From an uncultured Acidimicrobiales bacterium (GTDB lineage Bacteria; Actinomycetota; Acidimicrobiia; Acidimicrobiales; SZUA-35): a stretch of 64,000 nt of DNA. The DNA is taken from assembly GCA_937922785.1 (NCBI GenBank), contig CALAJQ010000008.1, positions 84,778 to 148,777 of the forward strand, given 5' to 3'. The notes under the pieces are model-generated. The model did not search any database, was not told the origin of the DNA, and saw only the letters and a list, made by a program, of their open reading frames with translations. Positions 32,871 through 41,570 of the stretch are shown in pieces. The stretch's first letter is position 1, and every line of letters starts with the position of its first letter. Both the position numbers and the translations under genes were made by a program.

Positions 32871-33662
32871 ATGAGTGCAATTACTGCAACCGGCCTGAAG
32901 AAGACCTATCAGAGCGGGGACGAACAAGTTGAAGCCGTACGGGGAGTTGACATTGAGGTTGATCGAGGGGAAGTCTTCGGTTTTCTAGGTCCAAACGGAG
33001 CTGGCAAATCTACGACGGTTCGCATGCTGACAACCCTGATGACGTTGAGCGGTGGCTCGGCAACGGTCGGGGGAGTTGACGTAACTGCCGATCCCTATGG
33101 GGCAAGACGCAAGATCGGAGTCGCTCTTCAAGAGGCTGGTCTGGATGTTCGCCAAACTGGGCGTGAGATTCTTACTCTTCAGGCTCGGCTCTTTGGCATG
33201 ACTGCCAGCGAGGCAGCCGATCGAGCCCAGGAGCTCCTTGAATTGGTTGATCTTTTAGACGCTGGTGACCGCCGTGTGAAGGGTTACTCAGGTGGCATGA
33301 AGCGACGCCTAGACCTGGCGTCGGCCTTGGTGCACCGGCCCGAAGTTCTTTTCTTGGACGAGCCGACCACCGGCCTAGATCCGGCAAGTCGGTTGACGGT
33401 GTGGGACGAAGTGAAACGCATCAACGCCCTCGGAACAACCGTCTTCCTGACGACCCAGTATCTGGAGGAGGCCGATCAGCTTTGCAACCGTTTGGCCTTC
33501 ATCGATGACGGTCTAATCATCCGTGAAGGCACTCCGGCTTCGCTAAAGCAAGAGTTGCGCGAGCGCCGCAACATGACCACTGAACCAACCCTCGATGACG
33601 TATTTCTCGACGCAACTGGCCGTACCCGTGAGCGGGTAGCGGGCGAAGTAAAGGAAGTCTGA
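32871..33662 (+). CDS. ABC transporter ATP-binding protein (DrrA-like)
   Basis: A 263-residue nucleotide-binding domain of the DrrA/ABC-2 export type. Walker A FLGPNGAGKSTTVRML; Q-loop IGVALQEAGLDVRQTG; signature VKGYSGGMKRRLDLASALVH; Walker B VLFLDEPTTGLDPASR; H-switch region FLTTQYLEEADQL, with Gln in place of the usual switch His as in DrrA relatives. The permease gene begins 2 bases later. The pair exports a hydrophobic compound, lipid or drug; the substrate is not predictable. Confidence 0.93.
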   Translation: MSAITATGLKKTYQSGDEQVEAVRGVDIEVDRGEVFGFLGPNGAGKSTTVRMLTTLMTLSGGSATVGGVDVTADPYGARRKIGVALQEAGLDVRQTGREILTLQARLFGMTASEAADRAQELLELVDLLDAGDRRVKGYSGGMKRRLDLASALVHRPEVLFLDEPTTGLDPASRLTVWDEVKRINALGTTVFLTTQYLEEADQLCNRLAFIDDGLIIREGTPASLKQELRERRNMTTEPTLDDVFLDATGRTRERVAGEVKEV

Positions 33663-33664
33663 CA

Positions 33665-34474
33665 ATGACCACAGCAACTAAACCCCAACTATCAACACCG
33701 GCGCCCCAGACCAGCACAATGTCTGAGTCGTTGATCCTCGGAGGGCGAGCGATTCGCGAAGCGCTTCGCACTCCAGATTCTTTGCTGCCCACCATGTTCA
33801 TTCCGTTGTTCTTTCTGGTGGTCAATGTCGGCCAGGCGGCCCGGATCTTCCCATCAGGTGACACGCCATTCTTGGAGGGCCAGAACTACGGCGCCTTCCA
33901 GTTGCCGGCCTCACTGTTGCTTGCGGCATCGTTCGGCAGCGCTGCGTTGTACCTGGTGGAAGAGATCGAAGGTGGTTATTTCGACAAGTTGCGCGCCGCC
34001 CCGATCTCGCGGATGTCCCTAATACTTGGGCGTCTCTACGCCGAATTCGTGAAGACGGGCGTTGTTTCCATCGTGATGGTTCTGCTTGCGCTGTTGTTCG
34101 GAATACGGATTAAGTCAGGTATTGCGGGCTTTGTTGTATTGGTCGTGATGGTCGCTATGTGGGCGATGGTCTTCAGCGGGTTCATGCAGTTGATAGCGCT
34201 TAAGACACGCAGCGCAGCGGCAACCCAAGGGGCAAGCATGATCTTCTTTCCGCTGCTGTTTCTGACGCCAAACTTTGTGCCTCGAGAGCAGCTAACCAGG
34301 CCGATGGAGATAGCTGCAACGTTCAATCCGGTCACCTACGTGATGGAGGCCGCCCGGTCTCTAATTCTTGAAGGCTTTGATGGCCCGGCCTTGACCAAGG
34401 GATTTGCGGTTGTTGGACTGAGCATGGCTCTGATGTTGTTTCTTAGCGTGCGAATGGTCAATAGCTACGACTAA
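33665..34474 (+). CDS. ABC-2 type transporter permease
   Basis: A 269-residue permease with six predicted helices, including LLPTMFIPLFFLVVNVGQ, SLLLAASFGSAALYLV, GVVSIVMVLLALLFGI and FVVLVVMVAMWAMVFSGFMQLI, and the family's EEIEGGYFDKLRAAPISRMSLILGRLYAEF segment plus PLLFLTPNFVPREQL before the last helices. It forms a two-gene operon with the ATPase, spaced by 2 bases. A repeat array follows immediately after the stop and separates it from a convergent gene. Confidence 0.92.
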   Translation: MTTATKPQLSTPAPQTSTMSESLILGGRAIREALRTPDSLLPTMFIPLFFLVVNVGQAARIFPSGDTPFLEGQNYGAFQLPASLLLAASFGSAALYLVEEIEGGYFDKLRAAPISRMSLILGRLYAEFVKTGVVSIVMVLLALLFGIRIKSGIAGFVVLVVMVAMWAMVFSGFMQLIALKTRSAAATQGASMIFFPLLFLTPNFVPREQLTRPMEIAATFNPVTYVMEAARSLILEGFDGPALTKGFAVVGLSMALMLFLSVRMVNSYD

Positions 34475-34477
34475 ACC

Positions 34478-34629
34478 AACGATCGGTTCTGGCTGTCGCA
34501 ACAATCGGTTCTGGCTGTGTGGGAAACCGCAACGATCGGTTCTGGCGGTGCCCACGACCGGATGCGGTCTCGGGCACAGCCAGAACCTGGAATTGTGGTC
34601 TTGGGCACAGCCAGAACCTGGAATTGTGG
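34478..34629. repeat. Palindromic repeat family B, expanded copy
   Basis: The centre (34538-34587) is a long hairpin: GGTTCTGGC pairs with GCCAGAACC, GTGCCC with GGGCAC, and GACCG with CGGTC around the loop GATG. The left arm is repeated three times (AACGATCGGTTCTGGC and variants at 34478, 34500 and 34531) and the right arm twice as a 31-bp unit (34568-34598 and 34599-34629). The array fills the gap between convergent genes, so it may also terminate transcription both ways. Confidence 0.9.
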
Positions 34630-34635
34630 GGAGGC

Positions 34636-35121
34636 TTAGGCCGTGAGCTCGGCGATGCGGGCTTCCATCTTGTCGATTGCCATGTTCCAGCCTTGGCCAC
34701 CGGGGGAGTCTGCGGGTACGCCGACGTGAGTCATCACCATCTTGGTACTGGTGCCAAGATCGGTAAGTTCAACCACAACGGAAGTCTCCATAGGTGAGCC
34801 TGCGGGCATTCCCATTTGCTCGGCCGTCATCGCGTTGCCATCGGCGTCGCCCATTGACTCGGTGTAAACCAGGCGAGTCTTAGGATCGATCTCTTTGTAT
34901 TCGCCAATGAAGAACATTTCCATTGGTCCGTTCGGCGTATCCATGGCCATGCCGATATGGCGCTTGCCACCAACAGTCACATCCATCTCGGCCTTTGGGA
35001 TCGAGGCTCCCATTGGTCCGTACCAGTTGGCGAAGTGCTCTGCTTCGGTCCACATTGCCCAGATCAGATCGAGTGGTGCTTCGAATGTGCGCTCGATTTG
35101 TACGTTCTTCATTTCACTCAT
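34636..35121 (-). CDS. SRPBCC (AHSA1-family) protein
   Basis: A 161-residue single-domain AHSA1 protein: VQIERTFEAPLDLIWAMWTEAEHFANWYGP, VGGKRHIGMAMDTPNGPMEMFFIGEYKEIDPKTRLVYTESMGD, then VVVELTDLGTSTKMVMTHVGVPADSPGGQGW. Standard length and complete fold. Either of two ATGs (35121 or 35112) could start it; both follow TGAGAAA. It lies 4 bases downstream of an ArsR gene, an arrangement widespread in bacteria in which the ArsR protein controls the AHSA1 gene. Probably binds a small hydrophobic ligand. Confidence 0.9.
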   Translation of the reverse strand: MSEMKNVQIERTFEAPLDLIWAMWTEAEHFANWYGPMGASIPKAEMDVTVGGKRHIGMAMDTPNGPMEMFFIGEYKEIDPKTRLVYTESMGDADGNAMTAEQMGMPAGSPMETSVVVELTDLGTSTKMVMTHVGVPADSPGGQGWNMAIDKMEARIAELTA

Positions 35122-35125
35122 TTTC

Positions 35126-35491
35126 TCATTTTGCTTTCTTGTCTTGGGTGTTTTGTAGTGTCTGGACGTAGTCGTCCAGGCGGTCGAATCGGTCGTCCCA
35201 GATGTGGCGATATTGCTCGGTCCAGCTGGCAACGGTTGCCAACTGCTCGGGCGCAATTGTGCATGGTCGAAACTGTGCTCGTCGGCCCCGAGTGATCAGC
35301 CCGGCTTGCTCCAGCACCTTGATGTGTTTGGAGATGGCCGGAAGCGTCATGTCAAAAGGCTCGGCAAGATCGTTGACGCTGGCTTCGCCTTCGGCCAGCC
35401 GGGCCAGTATTGCCCGTCGGGTCGAATTGGCCAGTGCAGCGAAAGTCTCGTCGAGTCGGTCTTCGTCGAGTGTTGCGGTAGATGTTGCCAA
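35126..35491 (-). CDS. ArsR-family transcriptional regulator
   Basis: A 121-residue ArsR regulator without metal-binding Cys: FAALANSTRRAILARLAEGEASVNDLAEPFDMTLPAISKHIKVLEQAGLITRGRRAQFRPC, then a helical end with EQYRHIWDDRFDRLDDYV. This is the class paired with AHSA1 proteins. The start is TTG at 35491, decided by a perfect AGGAGG (35500-35505) with 8-base spacing. The AHSA1 gene follows after 4 bases. Direct repeats in its promoter region could be its own operator. Confidence 0.92.
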   Translation of the reverse strand: MATSTATLDEDRLDETFAALANSTRRAILARLAEGEASVNDLAEPFDMTLPAISKHIKVLEQAGLITRGRRAQFRPCTIAPEQLATVASWTEQYRHIWDDRFDRLDDYVQTLQNTQDKKAK

Positions 35492-35507
35492 TTGTCCTGC
35501 CTCCTGC

Positions 35508-35565
35508 CCGTAGTTTCTGGATCTGACACTTTCTGGAGCCGTAGTTTCCGTATCTGTTAATTAAC
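35508..35565. promoter_or_regulatory. Imperfect 18-bp direct repeats and AT-rich palindrome
   Basis: CCGTAGTTTCTGGATCTG (35508-35525) recurs with two changes at 35539-35556, three helical turns away, and is followed by the palindrome GTTAATTAAC (35556-35565). The site lies upstream of the ArsR gene and of the divergent dioxygenase gene, so it probably holds the promoters and an operator. Confidence 0.45.
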
Positions 35566-35644
35566 CTAATTGGAAAGTAATCCGCAAGATCATTCTTGTC
35601 AAGAGCCTTTTCGAAGACTCGCAGCTTCACGCTAACTTGGCCCT

Positions 35645-36496
35645 ATGTCTGCTCAGTCCTCACTTCAGCTGGAACTTGAACCAATTTCGGGTGTGCTTGG
35701 CGCCACCGTTCAAGGGGTAGATCTGGCCAGTGAACTGAGCACCGAAACTGTGGCCGCGATCCGGCAAGCCTTTGTTGAGTATCACGTTCTTTTCTTTCGT
35801 GACCAGTCGCTGACCCCCGAACAACAGATGAAGTTCGGACGCCTCTTCGGCAAGTTGGACGTCCATCCGTTTGTTCACGGCACAGATGCCCATCCAGAGG
35901 TGCTCGACGTACTCACTCTTCCAGAAGACACCGTCAACTTTGGGGGAGGCTGGCACTGTGATGTGACGTTCCTCGAAGAGCCTGACCTGGGGTCAATCCT
36001 TTACGCAATCGAGGTTCCCCCAGCCGGGGGAGACACCCTCTTCGCCAACCAACACGCAGCGTATGAGGCTTTGAGCGACAAGATGAAATCGATGCTGGAA
36101 GGGCTAATCGGGGTGCACTCTGCTGGCGTCCAGTACAACGACGGCGGCCCCTCAACTCTGTCCAAGGCGATGAAGACAAAGGACGCCGACTTGGCTAGCA
36201 CTGAGGTGCTGCACCCAGTGGTTCGGACCCACCCCGAGTCTGGCCGCAAAGGTCTTTACGTCAACCGCGCCTTTACTACGCGCATCAAAGGCTTGCGTCG
36301 AAACGAGTCGAACGCATTGCTGCAGTTCCTGTTTGATCATGCAGTTGAAGAACGTTTCACTTGCCGGTTCCGGTGGCAGGCGGGTTCAGTTGCGATGTGG
36401 GACAACCGAAGCGTCCAGCACTACGCGCTGCATGACTACACCGGGCATCGCCGCCACATGCGACGCATCACAGTCTGTGGAGACAAGCCGGTCTAG
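35645..36496 (+). CDS. TauD/TfdA-family dioxygenase
   Basis: A 283-residue Fe(II)/2-oxoglutarate dioxygenase. The iron triad is H104-x-D106 ([14 protein letters not shown]) and H259 ([15 protein letters not shown]); an Arg in the HRRHMRR segment (269-274) would hold 2-oxoglutarate. N-terminal [37 protein letters not shown] is standard. Members release sulfite from taurine or cleave aryloxyalkanoates, alkyl sulfates and related compounds. No sulfonate transporter is adjacent, so the substrate stays open. Convergent with the flavoenzyme gene. Confidence 0.9.
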   Translation: MSAQSSLQLELEPISGVLGATVQGVDLASELSTETVAAIRQAFVEYHVLFFRDQSLTPEQQMKFGRLFGKLDVHPFVHGTDAHPEVLDVLTLPEDTVNFGGGWHCDVTFLEEPDLGSILYAIEVPPAGGDTLFANQHAAYEALSDKMKSMLEGLIGVHSAGVQYNDGGPSTLSKAMKTKDADLASTEVLHPVVRTHPESGRKGLYVNRAFTTRIKGLRRNESNALLQFLFDHAVEERFTCRFRWQAGSVAMWDNRSVQHYALHDYTGHRRHMRRITVCGDKPV

Positions 36497-36512
36497 CGGG
36501 CCTCAAACTGAT

Positions 36513-37706
36513 CTATGCCTCGGTTTTTGCGCCGAAGCGTTTGGCCCAAGTGGAATCACGAGCACCATCGCGTTCTTCATAATCCGCAAGAGCTTCGGCC
36601 AGAGTCGGGTTGAAGTTGGCTTCCTTATCGTTTGCTAGCGCCGTCAAACGCATCGTGTACCAGGCGGTCACGCCTCCCGGTGGTGTGGTGTCGAAGCTGG
36701 GGAATTCGGGATCGCCTTCAGAAGTAAGCCACGTGGCGGCCAAGTCCGGATCGATCACCAAAGCGCGGGCAAGGCCAACCAAATCGGTCGCGCCGCCAGC
36801 TACGGCGTCAGAGGCTTGCTGCCTCGTTTTGAATCCACCCGTTGTCATGAGCGGAGTGTTGGTGACTGCCCGAGCACGGCGCACAAAATCAACAAAGTAG
36901 GGCCCTGAAGACCTGCGATCGGTGCTGGCGGCTGCGCCCGGGAAGTAGGTGCCGCCGCTGATGTCAACTAGGTCGACGCTGGTTGCGTCTAGCAACTCGA
37001 TTACCCCAAGCGAGTCCTCCTCTGTCAGCCCGCCTTCCAGCTGGTCTGTCGAGTTGATCTTCACCCCAATGGCGAATTCGGATCCAACCTCTTGTCGAAC
37101 AGCGTTCACAATTTCGATGAGAACCTGAGACCTTGCTTCGCACGAGCCGCCGTAGCGATCCTGGCGCCGGTTAAACAGTGGAGACAGGAACTGGCTAAGC
37201 AGGAACCCGTGCCCCGCATGGATCTGCACTCCACTGAACCCTGCACGCAGCGCCTTGCTTGCTGCGGACGCATAAGCGTTCGGCAGCTGCTGGATCTCAT
37301 CAGTTGAAAGAGCCCGGCAGGAAAGTCCTTCGACGTCCAAAGCCGTTGGGCCCGCGGGGTTAGAAATGGGGCCGTGCGCCAAAGCTCCGGCGTGGCCAAG
37401 TTGGGGCCAGATGTGGGAGCCATCGGTTTCGCCCGCCTTGGCCAGCTTTGCCAGGCCAGCTTCGTCGGCCAAGTGGTCTAGGACGAGATTGCCAGGCTTC
37501 TCTGGAAACCGATGGTCAACTTGAACCTCGCCGATAATTGACAGGGCAACTTGACCTTCGGTCCATCGTTGGTACAAGCGAATCTGTTGCGGAGTAACCG
37601 CTCCAGCGCCGTCGCCGAGAGAGTCAGACATTGCAGCTTTGACAAGACGGTTCTTCAGTATCAGCCCACAGGGAAGCTCAAGCGGGGATCCTAGCGATTC
37701 ACTCAT
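36513..37706 (-). CDS. Old yellow enzyme-family NADH:flavin oxidoreductase
   Basis: A 397-residue (beta/alpha)8 flavoenzyme: LKNRLVKAAMSDSLGDGAGAVTPQQIRLYQRW at the start, PQLGHAGALAH, the substrate-binding pair in GVQIHAGHGFLLSQFLSPLFNRRQDRYGGS, then FAIGVKINSTDQLEGG, TTGGFKTRQQASDAVAGGATDLVGLARALVIDP. The FMN site is complete. The ATG at 37706 overlaps the upstream gene's end by 8 bases. OYE enzymes reduce activated C=C bonds; this subgroup acts on varied enones. The two-gene overlap suggests co-expression with the small protein upstream. Confidence 0.92.
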   Translation of the reverse strand: MSESLGSPLELPCGLILKNRLVKAAMSDSLGDGAGAVTPQQIRLYQRWTEGQVALSIIGEVQVDHRFPEKPGNLVLDHLADEAGLAKLAKAGETDGSHIWPQLGHAGALAHGPISNPAGPTALDVEGLSCRALSTDEIQQLPNAYASAASKALRAGFSGVQIHAGHGFLLSQFLSPLFNRRQDRYGGSCEARSQVLIEIVNAVRQEVGSEFAIGVKINSTDQLEGGLTEEDSLGVIELLDATSVDLVDISGGTYFPGAAASTDRRSSGPYFVDFVRRARAVTNTPLMTTGGFKTRQQASDAVAGGATDLVGLARALVIDPDLAATWLTSEGDPEFPSFDTTPPGGVTAWYTMRLTALANDKEANFNPTLAEALADYEERDGARDSTWAKRFGAKTEA

Positions 37707-38097
37707 CGGTGGCAGATTCGATAGCGGCGGCCAGACCTTCGGGGTCGGCAACGCTAACCCAAAGCGCTGAGTGCTTCTTTGTGCCGATGACCCTTGGGAT
37801 CTTGTCAATGAATTCGATGCAAAGACCCGCTTTGTGGTTGGTGCCGAATGTGAGGCCGTCATCGGCGAAACTCAGGCGCAACCCAACTGCGGTGTACCAA
37901 CGATGATCGGCGGTGACCAGTGTGTGGTCGATGTTACTTAGCGGCGTCTTAACTTTGACTCGTCCGTATTTGGCCAACATGTAACCATCGGTCGTAAGGC
38001 GGACACCGTCGGACTCTTTGACCCCAAGAGTCTTGAACAGCACCGACCATCGCTTGTCGAGCTTGTAAGGAAAGAACGATTCGGTGTCGGATGCCAT
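37699..38097 (-). CDS. Conserved small protein of unknown function
   Basis: A 132-residue soluble protein with a mixed alpha/beta pattern: FFPYKLDKRWSVLFKTLGV, VRLTTDGYMLAKYGRVKVKTPLSNI, HRWYTAVGLRLSFADDGLTFGTNHKAGLCIEFID and a final ALWVSVADPEGLAAAIESA. The strand order and the last VADPEGLAxxI helix suggest a PH-like fold. I do not recognise a named family. It overlaps the OYE-family gene by 8 bases and lies 9 bases after cydB, so it could belong to the oxidase operon. Confidence 0.65.
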   Translation of the reverse strand: MASDTESFFPYKLDKRWSVLFKTLGVKESDGVRLTTDGYMLAKYGRVKVKTPLSNIDHTLVTADHRWYTAVGLRLSFADDGLTFGTNHKAGLCIEFIDKIPRVIGTKKHSALWVSVADPEGLAAAIESATDE

Positions 38098-38106
38098 CGA
38101 TGGAGC

Positions 38107-39138
38107 CTACGGCGACGGTTGGGGGGTTTCAGTTTGAGGGGCGCTGCCGACCTTGTTGGCATCGGCCAGGGTGAACAGATAGACCAGCGGCGGCACCACG
38201 AGTACTGCAGCGATCGCGGATGCAACCATAAGACCAACCAAGGTTGCTTGGGCGCCGGCCGCATCGTCAATGAGTAGCTCATCGATGAGGATCCACGGAT
38301 ACTGAGCCGCGCCCCACCCGGCCACTACTAGCGCCACTGCGGCGGCGGCCGAGGCTCTCGCTCGGCGGTGCTGACGGATCCAGAGTTGGTGCATCGCAAG
38401 CAGGCCAGCAATTCCGGATCCGAGCACGAACGGCAGCCCCCGCCCTAGCAGCCCGTCCACCAAGGTGCGGTCGTCTATGAGGAGGACGGGAATTCCCGCT
38501 AGAACAATTCCACCGGCAATTAGGCCGCCTATCAGTGACTTGCGGCGCAACTCCTCTACGAGTGAGGTATAACCCAGCCTTTCAGCATCCGCCGTGAGAA
38601 GAACACCAGCCAAAAACGTGCACGTTGAAACGGCCAGGAAACCGCCAAGCAAAGAGGTCGGATTAAGCCAAGACGTCCAGATGTCGCCGGTGCCTGAGGC
38701 CGGCACTCGGCCTGAAGCCACACCGCCAGCGATGGTGCCAAGGAAGAACGGGGTAATCAGCGATGACGTGGCGAAGATTGCCCCAGAGATTCTGGCCCAA
38801 TGCAACGTTGGTGCGAACTTTCGGAACGCGAAGCCCGCTCCGCGAGCCACGATTCCCAAGCCTGCTAACCAAAACGGGATTGCGAGCGTTCGCATAAGAG
38901 CGGCGAAGGCCGCCGGAAATCCGGTCCACAAAAAGACCAATATGAATATCAGCCAGACGTGGTTTGCTTCCCACACCGGGCCGACCGCGTGATCGATAAG
39001 GCGACGAGTGCTTGCACCTCGGCGGGCATCGCCCGCGGTCAGATCCCACACTCCGGATCCGAAGTCTGCGCCCCCAAAGACTGCATAAAGAATGACGGCC
39101 AGAAACATGACCGCAGCTACAACGTCGGCGGCACTCAT
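38107..39138 (-). CDS. cydB: Cytochrome bd oxidase subunit II
   Basis: A 343-residue membrane subunit with eight to nine predicted helices. The CydB start is clear: VVAAVMFLAVILYAVFGGADFGSGVWDLTAGDARRG, then HAVGPVWEANHVWLIFILVFLWTGFPAAFAALMRTLAIPFWLAGLG. CydB supports the haem-bearing CydA in quinol oxidation and oxygen reduction without proton pumping. Its ATG overlaps the cydA stop by four bases. The bd oxidase has high oxygen affinity and helps under low oxygen and oxidative stress. No cydCD exporter is adjacent. Confidence 0.95.
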   Translation of the reverse strand: MSAADVVAAVMFLAVILYAVFGGADFGSGVWDLTAGDARRGASTRRLIDHAVGPVWEANHVWLIFILVFLWTGFPAAFAALMRTLAIPFWLAGLGIVARGAGFAFRKFAPTLHWARISGAIFATSSLITPFFLGTIAGGVASGRVPASGTGDIWTSWLNPTSLLGGFLAVSTCTFLAGVLLTADAERLGYTSLVEELRRKSLIGGLIAGGIVLAGIPVLLIDDRTLVDGLLGRGLPFVLGSGIAGLLAMHQLWIRQHRRARASAAAAVALVVAGWGAAQYPWILIDELLIDDAAGAQATLVGLMVASAIAAVLVVPPLVYLFTLADANKVGSAPQTETPQPSP

Positions 39139-40544
39139 GTTGCGTTGACGCTTCGCGTTTGGTCCGGGTCCGCTGGCAACAAGTCCAGTTCGGGACCATA
39201 GGGACTAGCAAGATCTATCTCACCCTCGCGCCAACGGCGGCTCATCGACTTGATCACCATCGTGGCGCCAACCGTCATGCCGCCATAGACCACAACCAGC
39301 ACCGTCAGTGTTATCCAGATGTAGCCCGAATCGGTAACCGCGTCTTCGGTTCGCAGTAGGCCGTGGACAATCCAGGGTTGGCGTCCAACCTCGGTTGTGA
39401 TCCATCCGGTTTCCATCGCTACGATCGCGGCCGGCCCGGCCAGAATCAGCGCCCTCAAGAACCATTTTGAACCGAACAAATCTTCCGGGTGGCGACGCCA
39501 TCTCCAAGCAGCCCATGCAATCAAGCCGACCAACGCCGAGCCAATTGCCACCATTGTCTGGAACGCTATGTGCACTATTCCAACCGGCGGTCGATCCTCT
39601 TCGGGTACCGAGTCCAAACCAATTAGTTCCGCGTTGAAGTCATTGGTGGACATAAACGAAAGCAGCCCGTCGATGGGAACTTCAATTGCGCCGACCAGCT
39701 CTTCGCCATTCCAATAGCCGCCTAGTTCCAGGCGAGCGGCAGTGGTCGTTTCGGCCAGGCCTTCCATCGCCGCCAGCTTGATTGGTTGTTCAGTGGCCAA
39801 GCGTTGTCCGGCAAAGTGTCCGACTACCGGCTGAAGGGGTGTTGCGACGGCGGCAAAGCACAACGGAACGATCAGGCCTAAGCGGTGCATGCGGTCGTGG
39901 CGGCCCCGAAGCCAGCCCATTGCATAGATCGCTGCAACACAGAAGCCGACCACCATGACCGCTGCCAGGTACATGTGCAAAAACTGCAGTCCGGCGGCGG
40001 AGTTGAAGATGGCGGCCAGCGGGTCGATGTCGGTTGGGACTCCGTCAACCAATGTGAAACCGGCGGGCGCGTTCATCCAGGCGTTCACTGAGATCACCAT
40101 GAACGAGCCAACCACGCCCGCGGCCATGATCGGGATCAGCATCATCGAGTGCAGGCGGCCTGGTAGACGTCCCCAGCCGTAAACGTAGATGCCAAGGAAG
40201 ATGGCTTCGATGAAGAACGAGATGCCCTCTAAGGCAAAGGCCAGTCCGATGACGTCGCCGTAGGTCTCCATCAGGCCCGGCCACAGCAGGCCCAACTCGA
40301 ACGAAAGGATTGTGCCCGAGACCGCCCCGATCGCAAAGAGGACTCCAGCCACTTTTGACCACCGTTTTGCCAGCTCAAGAGCAATCTCGTCGCCCTTAAG
40401 GCCCTTGCGGTGCAGCACAAAGATCATCGCCGGGAATACCATTCCGAAACACGCCAGAATGATGTGCCATCCAAGGGACAGCGCCATCTGATTGCGGGCA
40501 GGCAAAAGTGCGTCGGTCGCAAGCACGGCGGAGGTGAGTCCCAT
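39135..40544 (-). CDS. cydA: Cytochrome bd oxidase subunit I
   Basis: A 469-residue, nine-helix quinol oxidase subunit. H27 in LSLGWHIILACFG matches the haem b595/d ligand; GLLWPGLMETYGDVIGLAFALEGISFFIEAIFLGIYVYGW holds the conserved Glu residues of the oxygen-reduction site. The quinol loop is short, so this is not the E. coli long-Q-loop form but the shorter type common in actinobacteria and in CioA. GRQPWIVHGLLRTEDAV near residue 390 is the conserved late motif. It overlaps cydB by four bases. Confidence 0.95.
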   Translation of the reverse strand: MGLTSAVLATDALLPARNQMALSLGWHIILACFGMVFPAMIFVLHRKGLKGDEIALELAKRWSKVAGVLFAIGAVSGTILSFELGLLWPGLMETYGDVIGLAFALEGISFFIEAIFLGIYVYGWGRLPGRLHSMMLIPIMAAGVVGSFMVISVNAWMNAPAGFTLVDGVPTDIDPLAAIFNSAAGLQFLHMYLAAVMVVGFCVAAIYAMGWLRGRHDRMHRLGLIVPLCFAAVATPLQPVVGHFAGQRLATEQPIKLAAMEGLAETTTAARLELGGYWNGEELVGAIEVPIDGLLSFMSTNDFNAELIGLDSVPEEDRPPVGIVHIAFQTMVAIGSALVGLIAWAAWRWRRHPEDLFGSKWFLRALILAGPAAIVAMETGWITTEVGRQPWIVHGLLRTEDAVTDSGYIWITLTVLVVVYGGMTVGATMVIKSMSRRWREGEIDLASPYGPELDLLPADPDQTRSVNAT

Positions 40545-40612
40545 GTGTCAACCTTCCCATGTCACGTGCCCCAACCGTGACACCCAAGATGACGGTCGGT
40601 TGGCACATCTAC

Positions 40613-41521
40613 TTAGGCAAGAGTCATCTCCGGTTTGGGGGAGGCAGCGTTGGGTGAGCGCTCCGAACGTCTGCGGAAAGCTTCGGCAATCACCATTCCA
40701 AGAGGCGCCGACAGCCAAATGGAAAGCAGAAGCGAGACGGTTTCATAATTGCGTAGCAACGGCCCGGTCACTACCAACATCACTCGAAAGAGCCAGAAGG
40801 CACCCCACATCGCACCGGCGTAACGGATTGACCAGACGCGGTGGGCTGCGGTGTCGCCCTTGCGAATTGTGGCGACGCTCATGATCGCCGAGCCGTATAC
40901 GACTAGCGACATTGAGTAGAAACCGAGCATCGCCAGGTTCCCGCCGTATTCGCTAACGGTGCCGTGCTGAGACGCCAGCACAACGGCAAAAAACGTTCCG
41001 GCTGTTACAGCAAAGAACGAGACACGTCCGAGCAGTCGGTGTCGTGCTCGGTCAGCCCCGAAGCCAGGCTTCCACAGTTGGAGGTGAAGCAGCACAAACG
41101 CAATCGAGTTGAAGAAGATGTGGGCGTAAAGCATGTTGGTTCGAGAGGCTGGACCGTTGGCAAAACGGTCATGGAACGCCACACCCCAGGACTGATGGTT
41201 TACATACCGGTCACCCCAAACTGTGCAGGCATTGTCAACACAGGTAGCCATTGCAGACGCGCCTTCGGTCTGGTCAAGCCCGATGTTGTCGAATACGTCA
41301 TAGATGCCAATGAAGTACGCGATTGCATCTGGAGCACCCCGAGCGAAGTAGCCGACGTTGAGCACCAGCATGATCAGGGTGCCGAATCCCAGGAAGGGCC
41401 AGAAATTGCTGCGCCGAAAGCCGTAGCCAAGAAGGCCTAGCCAGACTGCTAGCGCTCCGTAGAGCACGAGTACCTCATAGGCAATGGTCACAGGAATTCC
41501 CCGATTCAATATGAACGTCAC
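40613..41521 (-). CDS. DUF2306-like integral membrane protein
   Basis: A 302-residue protein with seven to eight predicted helices. Diagnostic are ARHRLLGRVSFFAVTAGTFFAVVLA and the loop MSVATIRKGDTAAHRVWSIRYAGAMWGAFWLFRV, which match the DUF2306 pattern of conserved His in helices. An extracytoplasmic loop has two Cys (ATCVDNACTVWG) that may form a disulfide. GTG at 41521 is preceded by GAGGA at 8 bases. It lies 68 bases upstream of cydAB on the same strand; conserved His residues make haem binding conceivable, but that is inference. Confidence 0.7.
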   Translation of the reverse strand: MTFILNRGIPVTIAYEVLVLYGALAVWLGLLGYGFRRSNFWPFLGFGTLIMLVLNVGYFARGAPDAIAYFIGIYDVFDNIGLDQTEGASAMATCVDNACTVWGDRYVNHQSWGVAFHDRFANGPASRTNMLYAHIFFNSIAFVLLHLQLWKPGFGADRARHRLLGRVSFFAVTAGTFFAVVLASQHGTVSEYGGNLAMLGFYSMSLVVYGSAIMSVATIRKGDTAAHRVWSIRYAGAMWGAFWLFRVMLVVTGPLLRNYETVSLLLSIWLSAPLGMVIAEAFRRRSERSPNAASPKPEMTLA

Positions 41522-41570
41522 CCGATGTTCCTCTGGATCTGACCTAATGGCAAGTTTTCCAAGGAGGGGG

